NCBI RefSeq assembly: GCF_026914265.1
Contig: NC_069132.1
Span: 32,544,932-32,608,931 of the forward strand
From: Mya arenaria
Taxonomy: Eukaryota > Mollusca > Bivalvia > Myida > Myidae
DNA: 64,000 nucleotides
Direction: 5' to 3'
In this document: positions 1-13,000 of the stretch, piece by piece
Position numbering within the stretch: the stretch's first letter is position 1
Layout: the number at the start of each line of letters is the position of its first letter
Notes under the pieces: model-generated
Database searches by the model: none
Told to the model about the DNA's origin: nothing
What the model saw: only the letters and a program-made list of their open reading frames with translations
Position numbers and translations under genes: made by a program

Positions 1-747
1 TATATTCAATAAGATGTTTAAAGTGGAATAATTTCGAAAAGGAATGACTTAATGATTGTAATTTTACACATGTATGTTTATAATATAGTTTAAGGTTTAT
101 TAAAAGAATATTAATAACAGAAAGATATATTTAATATTGACAAGTTGATATGGGTCTTTGAAAATAACAAAATCGGACGTCATTTAGGTATGCGCCACCT
201 AGCCGCTAGCATTACGTAGGGCTTAAAATTATATTGAACTGAATCGCATATCAACTATTTTTTTAACACTTTATACTTTTTCAGTCCAGGTATGAACATA
301 TCTTTAGCCTGAAAATCATATGAAATCATTGAATTGAAAAAAATAAAAAATAAAGTCCAACAGGTGACCTTTTTTGTCCGCCTCCTGCACCATTGTTTTG
401 ACCTCGGATTCTGATGGATTTTGGCCAATAGCTCTCACTGCCGTGCCGACATCAGACGCTCGTATCTTGCCAGTCTGGCTGGTGTCAAACATGTAAAACG
501 CCTCCTTTATCTCTGGTGGTTAAAACATCAATATTATAAATACGTTCCAGTTTTAGATGGAACTTGTTGCACCGGGTATGCGCTGCCTAAGTTACATTTT
601 ACAAGATAACGAATTTAGTCGTGTTCACATTTTGCTCACATTAGACGGCTGGGCAATTTAAGTTAATGTTTTTAATGTTGTCCATTTAATGACATAGTAC
701 CTTCACACAAGTTGTATTTAGCAACTACTATTGTTATCGCGCTGTGG

Positions 748-783
748 TTGTTTTTGATAAAAATGGCCGAGGAGCTTTGAATG
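748..783. mobile_element. Remnant end of the MULE-like MITE
   Basis: GGTTGTTTTTGATAAAAATG followed by GCCGAGGAGCTTTGAATG matches the right terminus of the element at 39762-40096. A possible very diverged left end lies near 378-415. Confidence 0.55.
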
Positions 784-1701
784 GTATCGCAAGTGTATCA
801 AGCATCACGTAATATATCATGTTCAGATTAAATCGAATCAAATCAAAACAAAATATTTATAGGCATTTAAATTTATACAGATGAACATTAATATTAAATA
901 ATTGAAGAGAGAAAAAACGACTTTGCAATGTAAATAGTGTTTACCATTTGTCTGGTCTTCTGACAGTTTTGTAGCCTGCAATAAATGAAAATATTAAATT
1001 GAATAAATACATGTAAGGCAAAGAAAAAAAAATATGTTTAATTTCACAGGACCATTTTGTTTAAAAACTGAACGAGGAGGAAGCGATTTTTTAAACATCT
1101 CATTATTATTATTTCTTCGTCTGAAAGAGTCATTTATTAATAAATAAACAATTTATCTCTCTCGATTTTTTTTTAAAGATACTTAAAACATTAAAAACAG
1201 TAGATAACTATAACAAAAAAATGTAAAACAAACACAGGGAACATTGATAAATGACTGTTTTCATGAGAGTTTGCTGTGTACCACTGCTTCATTTATACAA
1301 ATACTATTTCCACGGAAAAAGAAATAAAAATCTGGCATTTAATCCTTCAGTTATAAACTGAGACAAACTTCCAGGGTTTCTAACCCCGGACGAATTTTAC
1401 GGGAACTGGCGGTGCCGGTTCTCGATCCTGCTCTCGCCGCTGGTACGTGTGGTCGTTCATGGTACGAAATCTGTATTCTCTTCTGTCTTCCACTGGCTCT
1501 CAGAACCACAACGAACTTGTGGTCGCGCATGGTACGAGCTCTCTCTTCATCTCCCCCAAATCCCTCCCCTCACTTCTTCCACCGCTTCCAATAACCTCCC
1601 TCTCTCTCCTACCTACTCTTCCCCATCCCTTCTGTCCAATCACTCATTAACTATCTCCCATCTCTTCCCCGTCCTATCTTCACTTCTTCTATTTACCCTG
1701 T

Positions 1702-1753
<52 letters not shown>

Positions 1754-2639
1754 GACTATCTCTCTCCCTTCCTCTCCTCTCTTCTCTAACAATTCTTATC
1801 TTAGACTACGAGGGTCAAGTGTATCTTTTTTATTAATGTTGCGCTTCAAAGCAATGGTCAGACTCATTTTTGAAAGTAATATTAATAAAAAGAATCTCGC
1901 CAAAATAGTCAATAATATAAATTAGAATTAGGAAGCGGAATGATGCAAACATATTAAAAAAGGTATTCTTTGAAGTTTGACTTAAAAAACGAAAAGAAGC
2001 ATGCTATTTTCTTCCATTCTGGTGATTTTTCTATAATGAATGCGGCGGTGCCTGAGACACTAAACACTCCTTTTTACGGGATGAATCAGAAATGAAACGA
2101 ATATAAATAAAAACTTCTTAACAAGTTAAATCATTCAGAAAAGTGTCATTACATTACCATGATAACGTGTCAGATCCGAGCCTTCCTTGACCTGCAAATA
2201 TAATTCCATTAATTCCAGGTGATTTCAAATATTCCGCTATACTCACAGTCGGTGCCACCGGTAGAGTCTCTGACAGCTATTTTCGTACGGTTATTATCAC
2301 AGACAATTAATTTGCTTCATTAAATAATTAGTTATCTAGTGGATCTCCGTGCCCCGCATTAAGAAGGGAGCATGTTAATGCTGCCTAAGGTGACATGATA
2401 ATCACCAACGCTGTGAGCACGTGCAAGACTGACGGCTACGTAGATTATATGTAACGGTCAAGTTTCATATTTCAGGCAGCAGCGTCTTACGCGTACAGTT
2501 AGGTAATTAAATATACATGTTTACAGTTAGCAAAATATGAATGTGACAGTTGTAGTGTAGGTTGAATAAAGATTTGTGCTTCTTTAGTACTGATTTGTAT
2601 ATGTGTACATTGGATAAACTTCTATACCGGTACAATAAA
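784..2639. other. No gene recognised
   Basis: AT-rich sequence with only short open frames, apart from the pyrimidine-rich CT microsatellite region. A GTGGTCGYKCATGGTACGA word occurs twice near 1450 and 1520. Confidence 0.5.
1710..1752. repeat. (CT)n microsatellite
   Basis: An uninterrupted CT run of about 40 bases sits inside a wider pyrimidine-rich stretch (1540-1790). The serine/leucine-rich open frames across it are by-products of composition. Confidence 0.95.
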
Positions 2640-3330
2640 CTTGACATATAACATTGCAATTGAAGAAAATCGCTGATATATAGAGAAAGATAATACTTAA
2701 TAGATTGAACATTATTTATTAAACAAAACAATTGCAACTTCAAGTTATTTTTAATCCTTCCTTCAACACCTTAATACAATAAATTACTAAATAAATGTTT
2801 CTGTACATTGTATGAACTTAGATGTAATGAAGTTTGAAATATCGTGCAATCGAAAAAGATCCCAGATATAAAGAGAAAATTTATACTATTAATTTTAGTT
2901 ATTTTACTGATATATGTACATAGGACAACCTACGATAAAAGGATATTCAGCATACAGTGCAATCAATGAAACTCCTAGAAATATAGAGAAATATAATACT
3001 ATAAATTACTTAATGAATATATCTGTTCATATAATGACCTTTGATACAAGGAGAATTGTCATACAATTAAATAAAAGAATTTTCAACATATGTAATGAAA
3101 TGTAATAGTATAAACTACTAGTATATAATAGTACAAATGTACATTGAAGAAAACCCTAGGTATATAAAAAAAGTTCATACATTTACTGATACGTCTTTAC
3201 ATGATAGAGTCAGTGCAATTGAAGAAAATCCCAAATATATGGAGGAAGTTTAAACTATATAAGTCACATAATTCTTTAAATGAAACAATTGAATGCTTAC
3301 GTTATTTTCATATATCCTTCATTCGGCAAC
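2640..3330. repeat. Degenerate tandem array with TGCAATTGAAGAAAATCCCA units
   Basis: Related words containing GCAATYGAAGAAAAYCCCAGAT followed by ATATAGAGAAA occur near 2653, 2845, 2955, 3136 and 3211, with irregular spacing. Both ends carry AACAATTGMAWCTTCAAGTTATTTT-like sequence and CCTTCATTC. It is probably an old array. Confidence 0.55.
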
Positions 3331-3635
3331 CTGTAATATATTCCATTTATTTATACAGTGACATGGTTTAATCAAGATACTGATTAAAAGGCTTAAAGGC
3401 AGTTATCTTGCGTTTCATATTGTCTTTGGCTGTGAAAACAGTATGGCGGAGATTGTCTTGTATCGATTCATAGTACGGGAAGCTTCGAGCTGTTTTAAAC
3501 AAAACATCAAGCTTAAGTACTGGTTCATTATAAAACATAAAAAAATGCATACTACTGAAATAAACTATATTCAAGATACTAGTTTAAACATATATTTTGT
3601 AACGAATGTGAAGAAATGTTGAAATCTTATACGAA

Positions 3636-3770
3636 GTCACTATCGTTGGCACGATGTTGCGCGGGAGTGTGGTCTTGTGTTGTGGGGGAAACCCACCTGT
3701 CCGGCTTGGTGACCACCAACCAAACTCACACGCGTCTAGACCGGGAATCCACTGAGCCGAATAATAAATA
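3636..3770 (-). mobile_element. SINE-like repeat body, minus orientation
   Basis: It shares GTGTGGTCTTGTGTTGTGGG and GTCCGGCTTGGTGACCAC with the copies at 30975-31115 and 59715-59930. On the minus strand the order is tRNA-like head then body; here the head is eroded. Confidence 0.6.
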
Positions 3771-4558
3771 CTTATATACTTAGTCTCAACATTCAGAAAG
3801 TGCAATTGACATTATTATTACAAACTAGAATAGACAAAAAGCAATGATAACCTTCCGCAATTTGTAAAAAGAAATATTGCATACATTTGTGCCATCAATT
3901 TTTGGTTCAAGACCTTTAACTGTATGTGCAATATTGAATTAAGATATTGAACAGGGTAGAGTGCACCTCACTCATCTCGTCCTTGGTGATATCAAGATAA
4001 AGGCGAAAAGCGAGATATAGGGACGATTGTTCAGACGTGCAGCTGAAACAGTTGTCTCAAATATCGTTAGAAACACAGTAGATCACGAGTGGTATCCATT
4101 AAACTTCCAGAGCAGTAACGATTTTAAAGTTCACAACGATGACGTTCAAAACGTTTTAATTCAATTATTTTAAGAAAGTTTTGAACAATCGACCCTATAC
4201 AGATAATTTAATAAATGGGTAAAGGTATCCGATCCCCAAACAAGGTCGCTAGGTCTCTGTTAATTCCATAAACTATAACGTTGAGATTTGATGTCTGGTC
4301 ACCCCATATGATTTTGGATCAATTGAAAAAATAATTGCTTGCTGATCACAATTATTCAAAATGAATTACCAAGAATATACATGATACATATTAAGTAGTT
4401 AAAATGTGTATGTTTGTAGTTATTTCGGCTATAATCGAAGATGACTTTGCCCTATTTTCCAAGTCCGAAGTGGTTTGTTTGTTACATTTTTTGAAGGTTT
4501 CATTTTTATTAATTTATATTTCTGTACAAAACAACCTTTGAAATGTTACCAAAATGAT

Positions 4559-5484
4559 ATGGGTCACCAGGCAATCACATATGTGTGTACACCACAACTT
4601 TCATTTCATTGTATGGTACATGAACTCTGCATAAAGGGTAAACGTGTGCTGGTATCATTGTTATGTTCTTTAAATAAATGTGGTCAACTGTCAAATGGAG
4701 TATTTTTCAAACTATTTGATGCAAAAATATGCTCACAACTCCTATATGGAGCAGAAGTATGGGGTCTCGGAAAATATGATGACCTCGAAAGGGTTCATAT
4801 TTATGCATGTAAAAGGTTTATGTGTGCTAAGTTACATACAACAAATGACATTGTTTTAGGGGATTGTGGCAGATACCCAATGTATATATAGAATCTTATA
4901 AACGTTGTTTCAAATATTGGCTTAAAATACTAAAATTGCCTGATCATAGATTTGTTAAGAAATGCTACATTGTGATGTGTAATGATGACTTACATGGTAG
5001 AAATAACTGGGTAACAAAATTACGTGTATGTCTACAATCAATAGGATTTGGTTACATTTGGGACAACCAAAACGTTTGTTCGGAAATATTTTTAATTATG
5101 TCGTTTACATATAGATTATATGACATGTTTAAACAAGATTGGCATAGTAAAGTTAGTAATAGTAGAAAATTATGCTCATATTTCGGGTTGAAGTCATCAT
5201 TTGGATACGAAAAATATTTAGATGTTTTAAATATCAGAAGATTTATATTTATATATGTATCTTTTAGAACTAGTTCTCACGATTTAGAAAATGAAAAGGG
5301 TCGTTATACTGATATCCCAAGGGAACGAAGATTTTACAAAGTATGCCACTTTGAACGTATTGAAAATGAATACCACTTTCTACTTGTTTGTGATTTCTAC
5401 GAGGATCTGCGATCCCAATATATACCACAGAAATGTTATGTTAATCCTAGCATTAACCACAGTGATTTGGTGGGAATGAGCTGA
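4559..5484 (+). pseudogene. Decayed LINE (non-LTR retrotransposon) ORF2 C-terminal fragment
   Basis: Two overlapping frames (to 4891 and from about 4880) form one protein: FFKLFDAKICSQLLYGAEVW, then LERVHIYACKRF, RYPMYIESYKRC, and a terminal ENEYHFLLVCDFYEDLR segment. This order (post-thumb region of the RT, then a Cys/His-containing tail) is characteristic of non-LTR retrotransposon ORF2. The frame breaks at a TATATATA run near 4882-4890, where a 2-base length change fits. The polymerase core and 5' end are missing. The clade was not determined. Confidence 0.7.
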
Positions 5485-6947
5485 ATTTTGACCTTTACAA
5501 AATTTAGTGACATTTAACCTAAAATAACCTAAAATATTTTTTTTCTTCAGAGGGGTCACTCCTACCAACTATCTAGCATAAATAACTATGAATTACTGCA
5601 CTTTAACAAAGTCAGAAAATCTCGAATTGTCTAAATAGAGTATAGACATAGAGTATGCAGTTCCTACCTGGTGGGAACTTCTCCACACCAGATTGCCACA
5701 TGCTAAGTAGCATTTGCTTCCTATCATTTCTAACTGCATTCATTAAGTTGAAACCGTTCTTCAATGTTTATACTAACCACGATCTTGACCTTAATCGTAG
5801 CAAATAAACAATCGATCTCAATGAATATATCTGTGTACTCTACTCCAAATTCCATCACTATACATCAGTATAGCTAAAGTCATTGAGCGGAATTATAGTT
5901 TCTATTTTTTATATATATTTCGGCTGTGCACCATGTAATATGTCATAACACGTGTTTTTTTCTATTTTAGTACCATTGACCCTAAGGTAAGGCTGCATAT
6001 GTTGTCTTATGTAACGCTGAATTTTAATTCCATTTGAATGGTTTTGCTTAGTAGCAATGGACAATCGGCTGAATTTTCATAATCGATTAATCGGACAGAC
6101 TTGTTTATCGGATTACTAGTAATCGATAATTTTCAGAAAATTAAAAAGGATAGGTTTTGTGTTATTTTGCATCTTGTTAATAAAATATTGATGCAGTTTG
6201 TAACTTTTACAACAGATAACAAGCACATTTATGTCCAATTGTCAACAAGACAATCAAAACCAAACACTAAAGTTTATTCGATTAACCGATATCGGCAAAA
6301 CGTCGTCGCCGATCGGTGACTTTAAGCCAGCGACGACTATTAATCGACTATCGCCGTCCACCACTACTACTTTTGCTATTGGTTTTCATTTACAATATTT
6401 ACTACTCTTGCACGGATTGATAAATCATGTCACGTCAAGTTATGAAGACATTCTTTTTCACTTAACTTAAAAGGTTTTACAAACGTTTGTTATGCATTGG
6501 TTTGAAAGAAGCCCCTTGCAATAGGTAATATAATAATGCCTATCAGCCTTTGACTATGTCTTGTAAGCTTAAAATACGAACACATTGTTTTTGGTACATT
6601 TTAATATAAATTCAATGTTTACTCACGGGATTTACATGACAATACATAACAAAAGTTAAATATACAGTTTACAAATATTTCCCACCGCAGTAGAACTTTA
6701 GGTTTTCTACGGGCATCAAAAAAGATAATAAAACGGCACTAAACAGTTTCGTGACAACAACAAAATGTATGCCTGATATATGTATTCTCAATATCTAATG
6801 AAGTTTTATATGAGCACATGTTCAGATAATATCAATATATTGCACAAAAATGAATAAACACAACTTGTTTTCGCAATATTTTCAAATCTTCGTCCGCAAG
6901 ATTGCCATGTACATACAAGGTTGTTTTTTAATGATCCTTGTTTTGAC
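5485..6947. other. No gene recognised downstream of Vsx
   Basis: AT-rich, with only short open frames lacking recognisable domains. ATCGATTAATCGG-like words near 6075-6130 and 6290-6350 are simple-sequence in character. Confidence 0.5.
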
Positions 6948-6953
6948 TTTATT
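6948..6953 (-). terminator. Candidate polyadenylation signal of Vsx
   Basis: The minus strand reads AATAAA here, about 80 bases past the Vsx stop codon. It is the nearest clear hexamer downstream of the stop. No transcript evidence is available. Confidence 0.4.
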
Positions 6954-7032
6954 CCGACATCAAACACAGTATATTGATACGTATTTAAACTAACGGTAGT
7001 TCACAATTACTTTATAAATAAAATAAAGAAAT

Positions 7033-10000
7033 CTAATTAGATAGTCCATGATCGTATCGCTCTGGGCCATTGTGTGACAAATATGACCCATTATAATTAT
7101 TAATAGAGTTATTCTTTCCTTTTCCAGTATTATCTCCCTTTTCTAGCACCTGAAGCATTTTCGAGCTGTGTTGTTGTGCACGTGCGCGCAGTGCTGCAAT
7201 GCTCTCAGTTTTGACGTCACCGTCCGGCTCACGTTTTCTGTCTTCTTCATCATCTTCCGTTTCTTCTTCTTCCTTCATTTTGCTAGCTGCTTCTAACGAT
7301 TTTTTATGCATTCCTGAAATTAATAAATAGTTTAAAGTATATAAAAAATATGACAATCAATGGAGAACGGATAGCCAACCATTAGACCCTATGAACGCTG
7401 CTGCGACGTACATGTCTTCAATTATTTTATAATAGTGCATCATTGCCACATTAGTTGAATACATTTTTAAAAACTTTATTGGAATCGATATTGTACCGGT
7501 CGTGGGCTGAGCGTGAAATTGTTTTTCTCATCATACGAAAAGATATTTTTTAATACCCATCATTGAAATCCAAAAGAAAGAGATGTTAAAAGAGCGTGCA
7601 CTATACATAGTACCACGTGTGGGAGGTGTGGACGCCACGACCTCAGTAACTCATACCTAGCAGCCACGGCGCGGACGACTGGTCGATGCCTCTATCTGCG
7701 CTCTTCACGATGGAGTCTGGAAGCGGAAGTGCATGGCGGACCATGGCGCCGTACAGTCCGTATTCCGCCATGATGCTACTCTTCCCCCAAGTCTTCTCCG
7801 TCTTTCGCCATTTGGCACGCCGGTTCTGGAACCACACCTGAAGAAGAACGGCGAAACAAATTATATTACTTCTGGCAGCAGAAACACATGTTGGAAATGG
7901 TTGAATAGCTAACACAAAATAAAACTGTTTTAGCACGCACCGATATGCATCACGCCACTGTCCAAAAACTTTGGCGAACGCCTAACTGAGTGTCTGACGT
8001 CGCGTTCATTACATTGCCACACACGGATGAAAATTAGCGTTGTGCAGTTGAGACCCGACGTCAATAAGAACAACATCAAAATCAGAAAGAAAATCAGTAT
8101 TGTAGGTAGGCACAATTAGGAGGCATTAAGTGCTAAGTGCTCTACTTAAAGCCAGATTTACAGTTAGGAAAAACAGTTTTTACAAGCAAAACGCATGTAG
8201 CTGTCAATTTCATATCAAATCATTAAAACCGAAATCGCTTATTTCCTACCATAGACACAATGTCAGCCATTTTCCTGCTGGTTTCCTAAATAAATGATTA
8301 AGATAAAGCAGCGAACGCCGTCATTTTTCTGTCACTATCTGCGCAGTCGGAAAGCGTCATGTGTTCTTAACAAGATAATATTTCTCTGCCCAGAAATTAC
8401 GGAGTTCGTATAGGATTAGGTACGAATCAAATATGAAACTAAATATTTCAATCTAAGTGCAAATGATAGTTATCAACGGTCTAATCAAGTCAAATAAACA
8501 TCTTGTATTATGTTTGAAATTCAAGAGTAATTTCCGTCAGAAATCATGCATTTATTTGAAAATGGTTATCGCTCTGTATAAATATTTTTGACAGACACCG
8601 TTGCAGAATTAATAAGCAAAGCATTTAATGATACGTATGTAGATTCTGTTGAGATAGATTCGGTAGGTCAAAACATTCCATGTCAAACTGACTGTGTTGA
8701 CCTTTTAAAACGGCCAATGCTTTTCTTTACTATTTCATTACCCGTTTATAACATAATGATTCAAACAACAACGAAACCATATTATTTTCCCTGATCGTAC
8801 CTGAATTCTGTCCTCGGGGAGGTCTATTTTGAGAGCAAGCACCTCTCGGGCGTACAGGTCCGGGTAGTGGGCGTCCTTGAACGCCTTCTCTAGCTCGTCC
8901 TGCTGGTACGCCGTGAAGATCGTCCTGAAATGACCAACACTCCGTATTATAGACGTGTGCATATACATATATCTAACTGACACGTACATTACACTTACAC
9001 ACGTACACCGGAAAACCACGAACATACATCATATACACATATGTATACCGAATATCCGCGTCATCACATCTTAAACGAAAAGAAACTGTACACAAACATG
9101 ATACATTATATGTGCATGAAAGTGCGCACGCATACATAGATATACCGAAAGACCTGCACACGAATAGATCATACACACATATACATCATACTTGAAAAAT
9201 AATATTATACCGAAAAAGGTGCACATACATTAATCACACACATACAGCGGAAAAAAAACGCGCGTCCATCATACGTATATATATACCGCAAACTCAGCGC
9301 ATTCGCATACATCATACACAAATATATCAAAATACATCATATACATATTTACCAAAACATGTGTGCACACATGCATCATACTCACAACTATATACATGAT
9401 AAACGTACAAACTCATACACAGAACATAGCCCTAATATATAATATTTCTAGTTCAGGTTTGTTTTCCCCTATAACTCACCTGTGTCGGCGCCGTTTCTTC
9501 TTGTTCTTTCCCTTGCCGCCGACGCCGCCATCTGCTCCCTCAAATTTTGCGGTCGGCGACTGTAGACCACAGGGAGACACCTGAAGCCCTGGCGACCCTG
9601 AAATGCGCATACCAAGTTAACTCATACTTGCATGTAAAAACTTCTCAAAATAGGATACTTTAACAATGGTATAATACGGAGAACTTGTATGAAGTAATTA
9701 ACCCTCGTGGTGCAAAGTATCTACAAATGACAAATGCACAATCTGTATGTGTTTCATCATGTCTTTATACCGGTTTCATTAGGCTTTTTGAGAACCAGAA
9801 TTCTGTACCAAACCGACCTACATCAGGTTTTATCACTAGTGTAGAAAATTTAAATATACAATGGTAAATTTTAACATTTTCACTAAAAACCCACAATTTT
9901 TGTAAAGAAATTACGAAATTAATTCCACAATACGGTAAAAACAATTGTATGGTCGGGAGGAAAAATAGGGTCGGTCGGGTTAATGGAAACGCAGTACAGT

Positions 10001-13000
10001 TAATCAGTCGGAATGGTGTATTTCATTATAAAAGAGTACATGTAATTATAATTAAAAAACGTATGTATAATTGTTTAATATTTTATAAAAATATTAAATG
10101 CCGACGTGTCAGCCTTAGGGAACAGTTGAAACATTGGCATTTCAGTGACATGTGTACACATACACTTGTATAAAGTGGGTTCAAGACCTTCCCTATAGCC
10201 AAGCCTAATTGGTGGTAATTAGTAAAATTTCCATTCCATGTTGTTTTATTATCTGTTCAAACACCGAGTACCCTATATGGACGATTTGGCGCCGACCCCA
10301 GGGTCAACAGCCCAAATCCTTGGATACTTCGTGGGCTCGATTGTGAAAACATTTTTTCGGAGCCCATTTGGTGTCCAGACAAAACTGCTTGAGATATCAA
10401 CGGAGGATTGCGGAGTTTTAAAGACATTGGGAAAAAAGTATTCTTATGTTAACGCATAGGGCTTATCAAGGGCTTAAATGGTTTAAGAAGAGCCCAATTT
10501 TGATATTAATCGCGTTGTGAGGGCTCTAATAATCCAGACGGAAAATTGACACGACAGTTGAATAATTAAAACCATGTTTTCTTGGAGCGCGTGAGGCTTT
10601 TCAAAATGAGAAACATACAAAGCAGATTTGTAGAAATTGTAAATGAAGGGCAAAATTCCTTTTTCTTTATACGTCGTTATAGATGGGAACGATCTTGTGA
10701 TTTGGAGCAATATTATAAATTACATGAATTTCTGTTTTGAAGTGATCTCGATTCAAGAAAGCCTGTGTTCTAACTAAAACGGAGATTAAAACCGAACTCT
10801 GATATTTTCAAGGCCTAAAAGAAATCATTTGGTTCGAGTTACCCAATCCTACCATAGAAATAGGTGCCGACCCTAACGAATTTCTAGGCGGAAGTTGGTA
10901 GAAAACAGTGTTTGTCTTAATATTAAGTTTAAAACCTTTTAAAGCTTTATACGAAGTATTACTTTAACACCATTTTCCAATTATGACAATAACGTTTTTA
11001 TATAAAGTCTCATAAAAAAACTACCTACCCTACCTGTTTTTTAAAAAAATGATGTAATCCTAACCGAACCATTAATTTTATTTATTCGGCCCAAAGGCTG
11101 TGAGATCTTATTTTCATGATTTTAGTCAAAATATTTTTGAAGCATCTATTTAAGAACAGAAGTTTGGCAAATCATGAATTTATTTAACTTTAAAAAATAC
11201 GGAATTAGTTTTCCGGCGTTGTCTTATTCCAATCTTCTTTTTCAATTATATTTTGATAACAAGAAGGTATCCAACCTTAAGCAAAATATGTGTAAAGAAA
11301 AACTATTACCCTTTATATTGTGTTTAAACTATGATTTCATTCCAGAAAGAAATTGGACGAAAATCCTTCAAACGTCTGTGTGTATGGACGATTTTATATG
11401 CTCGCTGCTGTCAACTTGTAACTTTTATTTTGAATAACGTTTTGCAATGCAGGAAAGAAAAGCAGACAAAACTACCAAAACAAGTTCAATCTACATGTCT
11501 TTATTAATACGGAAAATGACTATACGTGGCTGAAAAATAATGTTTATTTTATTTTCAAACAGATTTAACAGAAATATACTTAGAATAAATTAAATTTTAC
11601 ATTCAAGTCGAAAAAGGTACGGAATAATTTAATTTTCTAACTATTTGAAGTAAGTTTCTTATATGAAATGGTTTAAGGTATTTAAAACAAATAAAAGTTC
11701 TTAATGAAAGGCGAAGTAATATTTAAAAGAAAATCATATCAACGTACTATGTTTTTGAATGCTACAGACATGGAAAAAAAGAAAGCAGCAGCACAAACTG
11801 TATTACAATACAAACATTTTACATTTCTGTGACGGAATTAGAAGTACGATTTACACCGTCTTAGTAAAATAATCAATACATATTCAAGAAGATTTCAGTA
11901 AAGGTTTCAAGCGTAATTTTGCAATAACATATTCGTCATTCAATAAATGGTAAAAACATGATTAGGTCTTTCAAGTTGATGCTTTGAAACAGAATGGCCC
12001 TGATTCATCTTTAAAAAATGAAAAAAATAGATTATTGTGATAGCTACAGTGCAAAAAAAAGAATATGTGCGGGTATAAGAGCGGAAACATTTTGCATAAT
12101 TCAATTTTTACGATAATTGTTGCGTTGTCTAAAGTTGTCAAATCTGCTTCCCCGCGTTTAGGGACCTGTTCCACGCAATTGCCAGACAACCGCGGAAACC
12201 CATGGGTTCTGATGTTCCCAGGAATGTCAGTTACCATTTCTTCTCACTTTATTAAACCCTTATTCAGTCTGGGCTCAAAACGCCCTCTTCCGTAACACAG
12301 GGATAGCTAAACTGATAAATACATCTACTGGTGACACTAAAAATCTGACAAATATGACAAATTATGGCACGTAAAACTTGCAGAAACCAGAGAGGGGCCA
12401 GTGAGATTTTGCGAGATTTAAACACGGGCCTGCTGGGTTTCGACGCCCACTGTAAATAACCTGTGATAAACTCTCCCCGGGATCAAGGCTTCCGAAACTT
12501 CCATATTTGCAAGTTATCAAACTGAACGCTAGCGTCTTCGATCCAAAAACCATTCCATATTGAACATTGGACTCATTTTGTCTGTTTGTAAAATTAAGTT
12601 ATTGTTGTTGTTTTTTTTTTCAATTCGTTCAATTCTTTCAATTCATTCAATTAATTCTATTAATTCAATTCATTCAGTTCATTCAATTCATTCAATTCAT
12701 TCAATTCATTCAATTCATTCAATTTATTCAATTCATTCAATTTTCATTCAATTCATTCATTAATTTGCTTTATTTTTTTATTTATTTCTTTTCCTTTCAG
12801 TTATTTTATTTATATCATTCCTTCATCCAGCAATTCATTCGCCCTCAGTAATTTATTCCTATTTTTGTATTTATTTTTTTTCGAATTTAGTGTAAGAATA
12901 CTACACTAAACAAAATAATATGTTTGGTCAAAACGGTAGGAACCGCTTGCTAGATGAATGCTGGAAATATTGATTATACTTGGACATAAAACCATAATTT

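Noticed and set aside
1412..1925. 158-codon Ser/Leu-rich frame
   Set aside because: Its length comes from the CT microsatellite and surrounding pyrimidine-rich DNA; no domain is visible.
12560..12851. Ile/His/Ser- and Gln/Phe-rich frames
   Set aside because: They are produced by the TTCAATTCA minisatellite.
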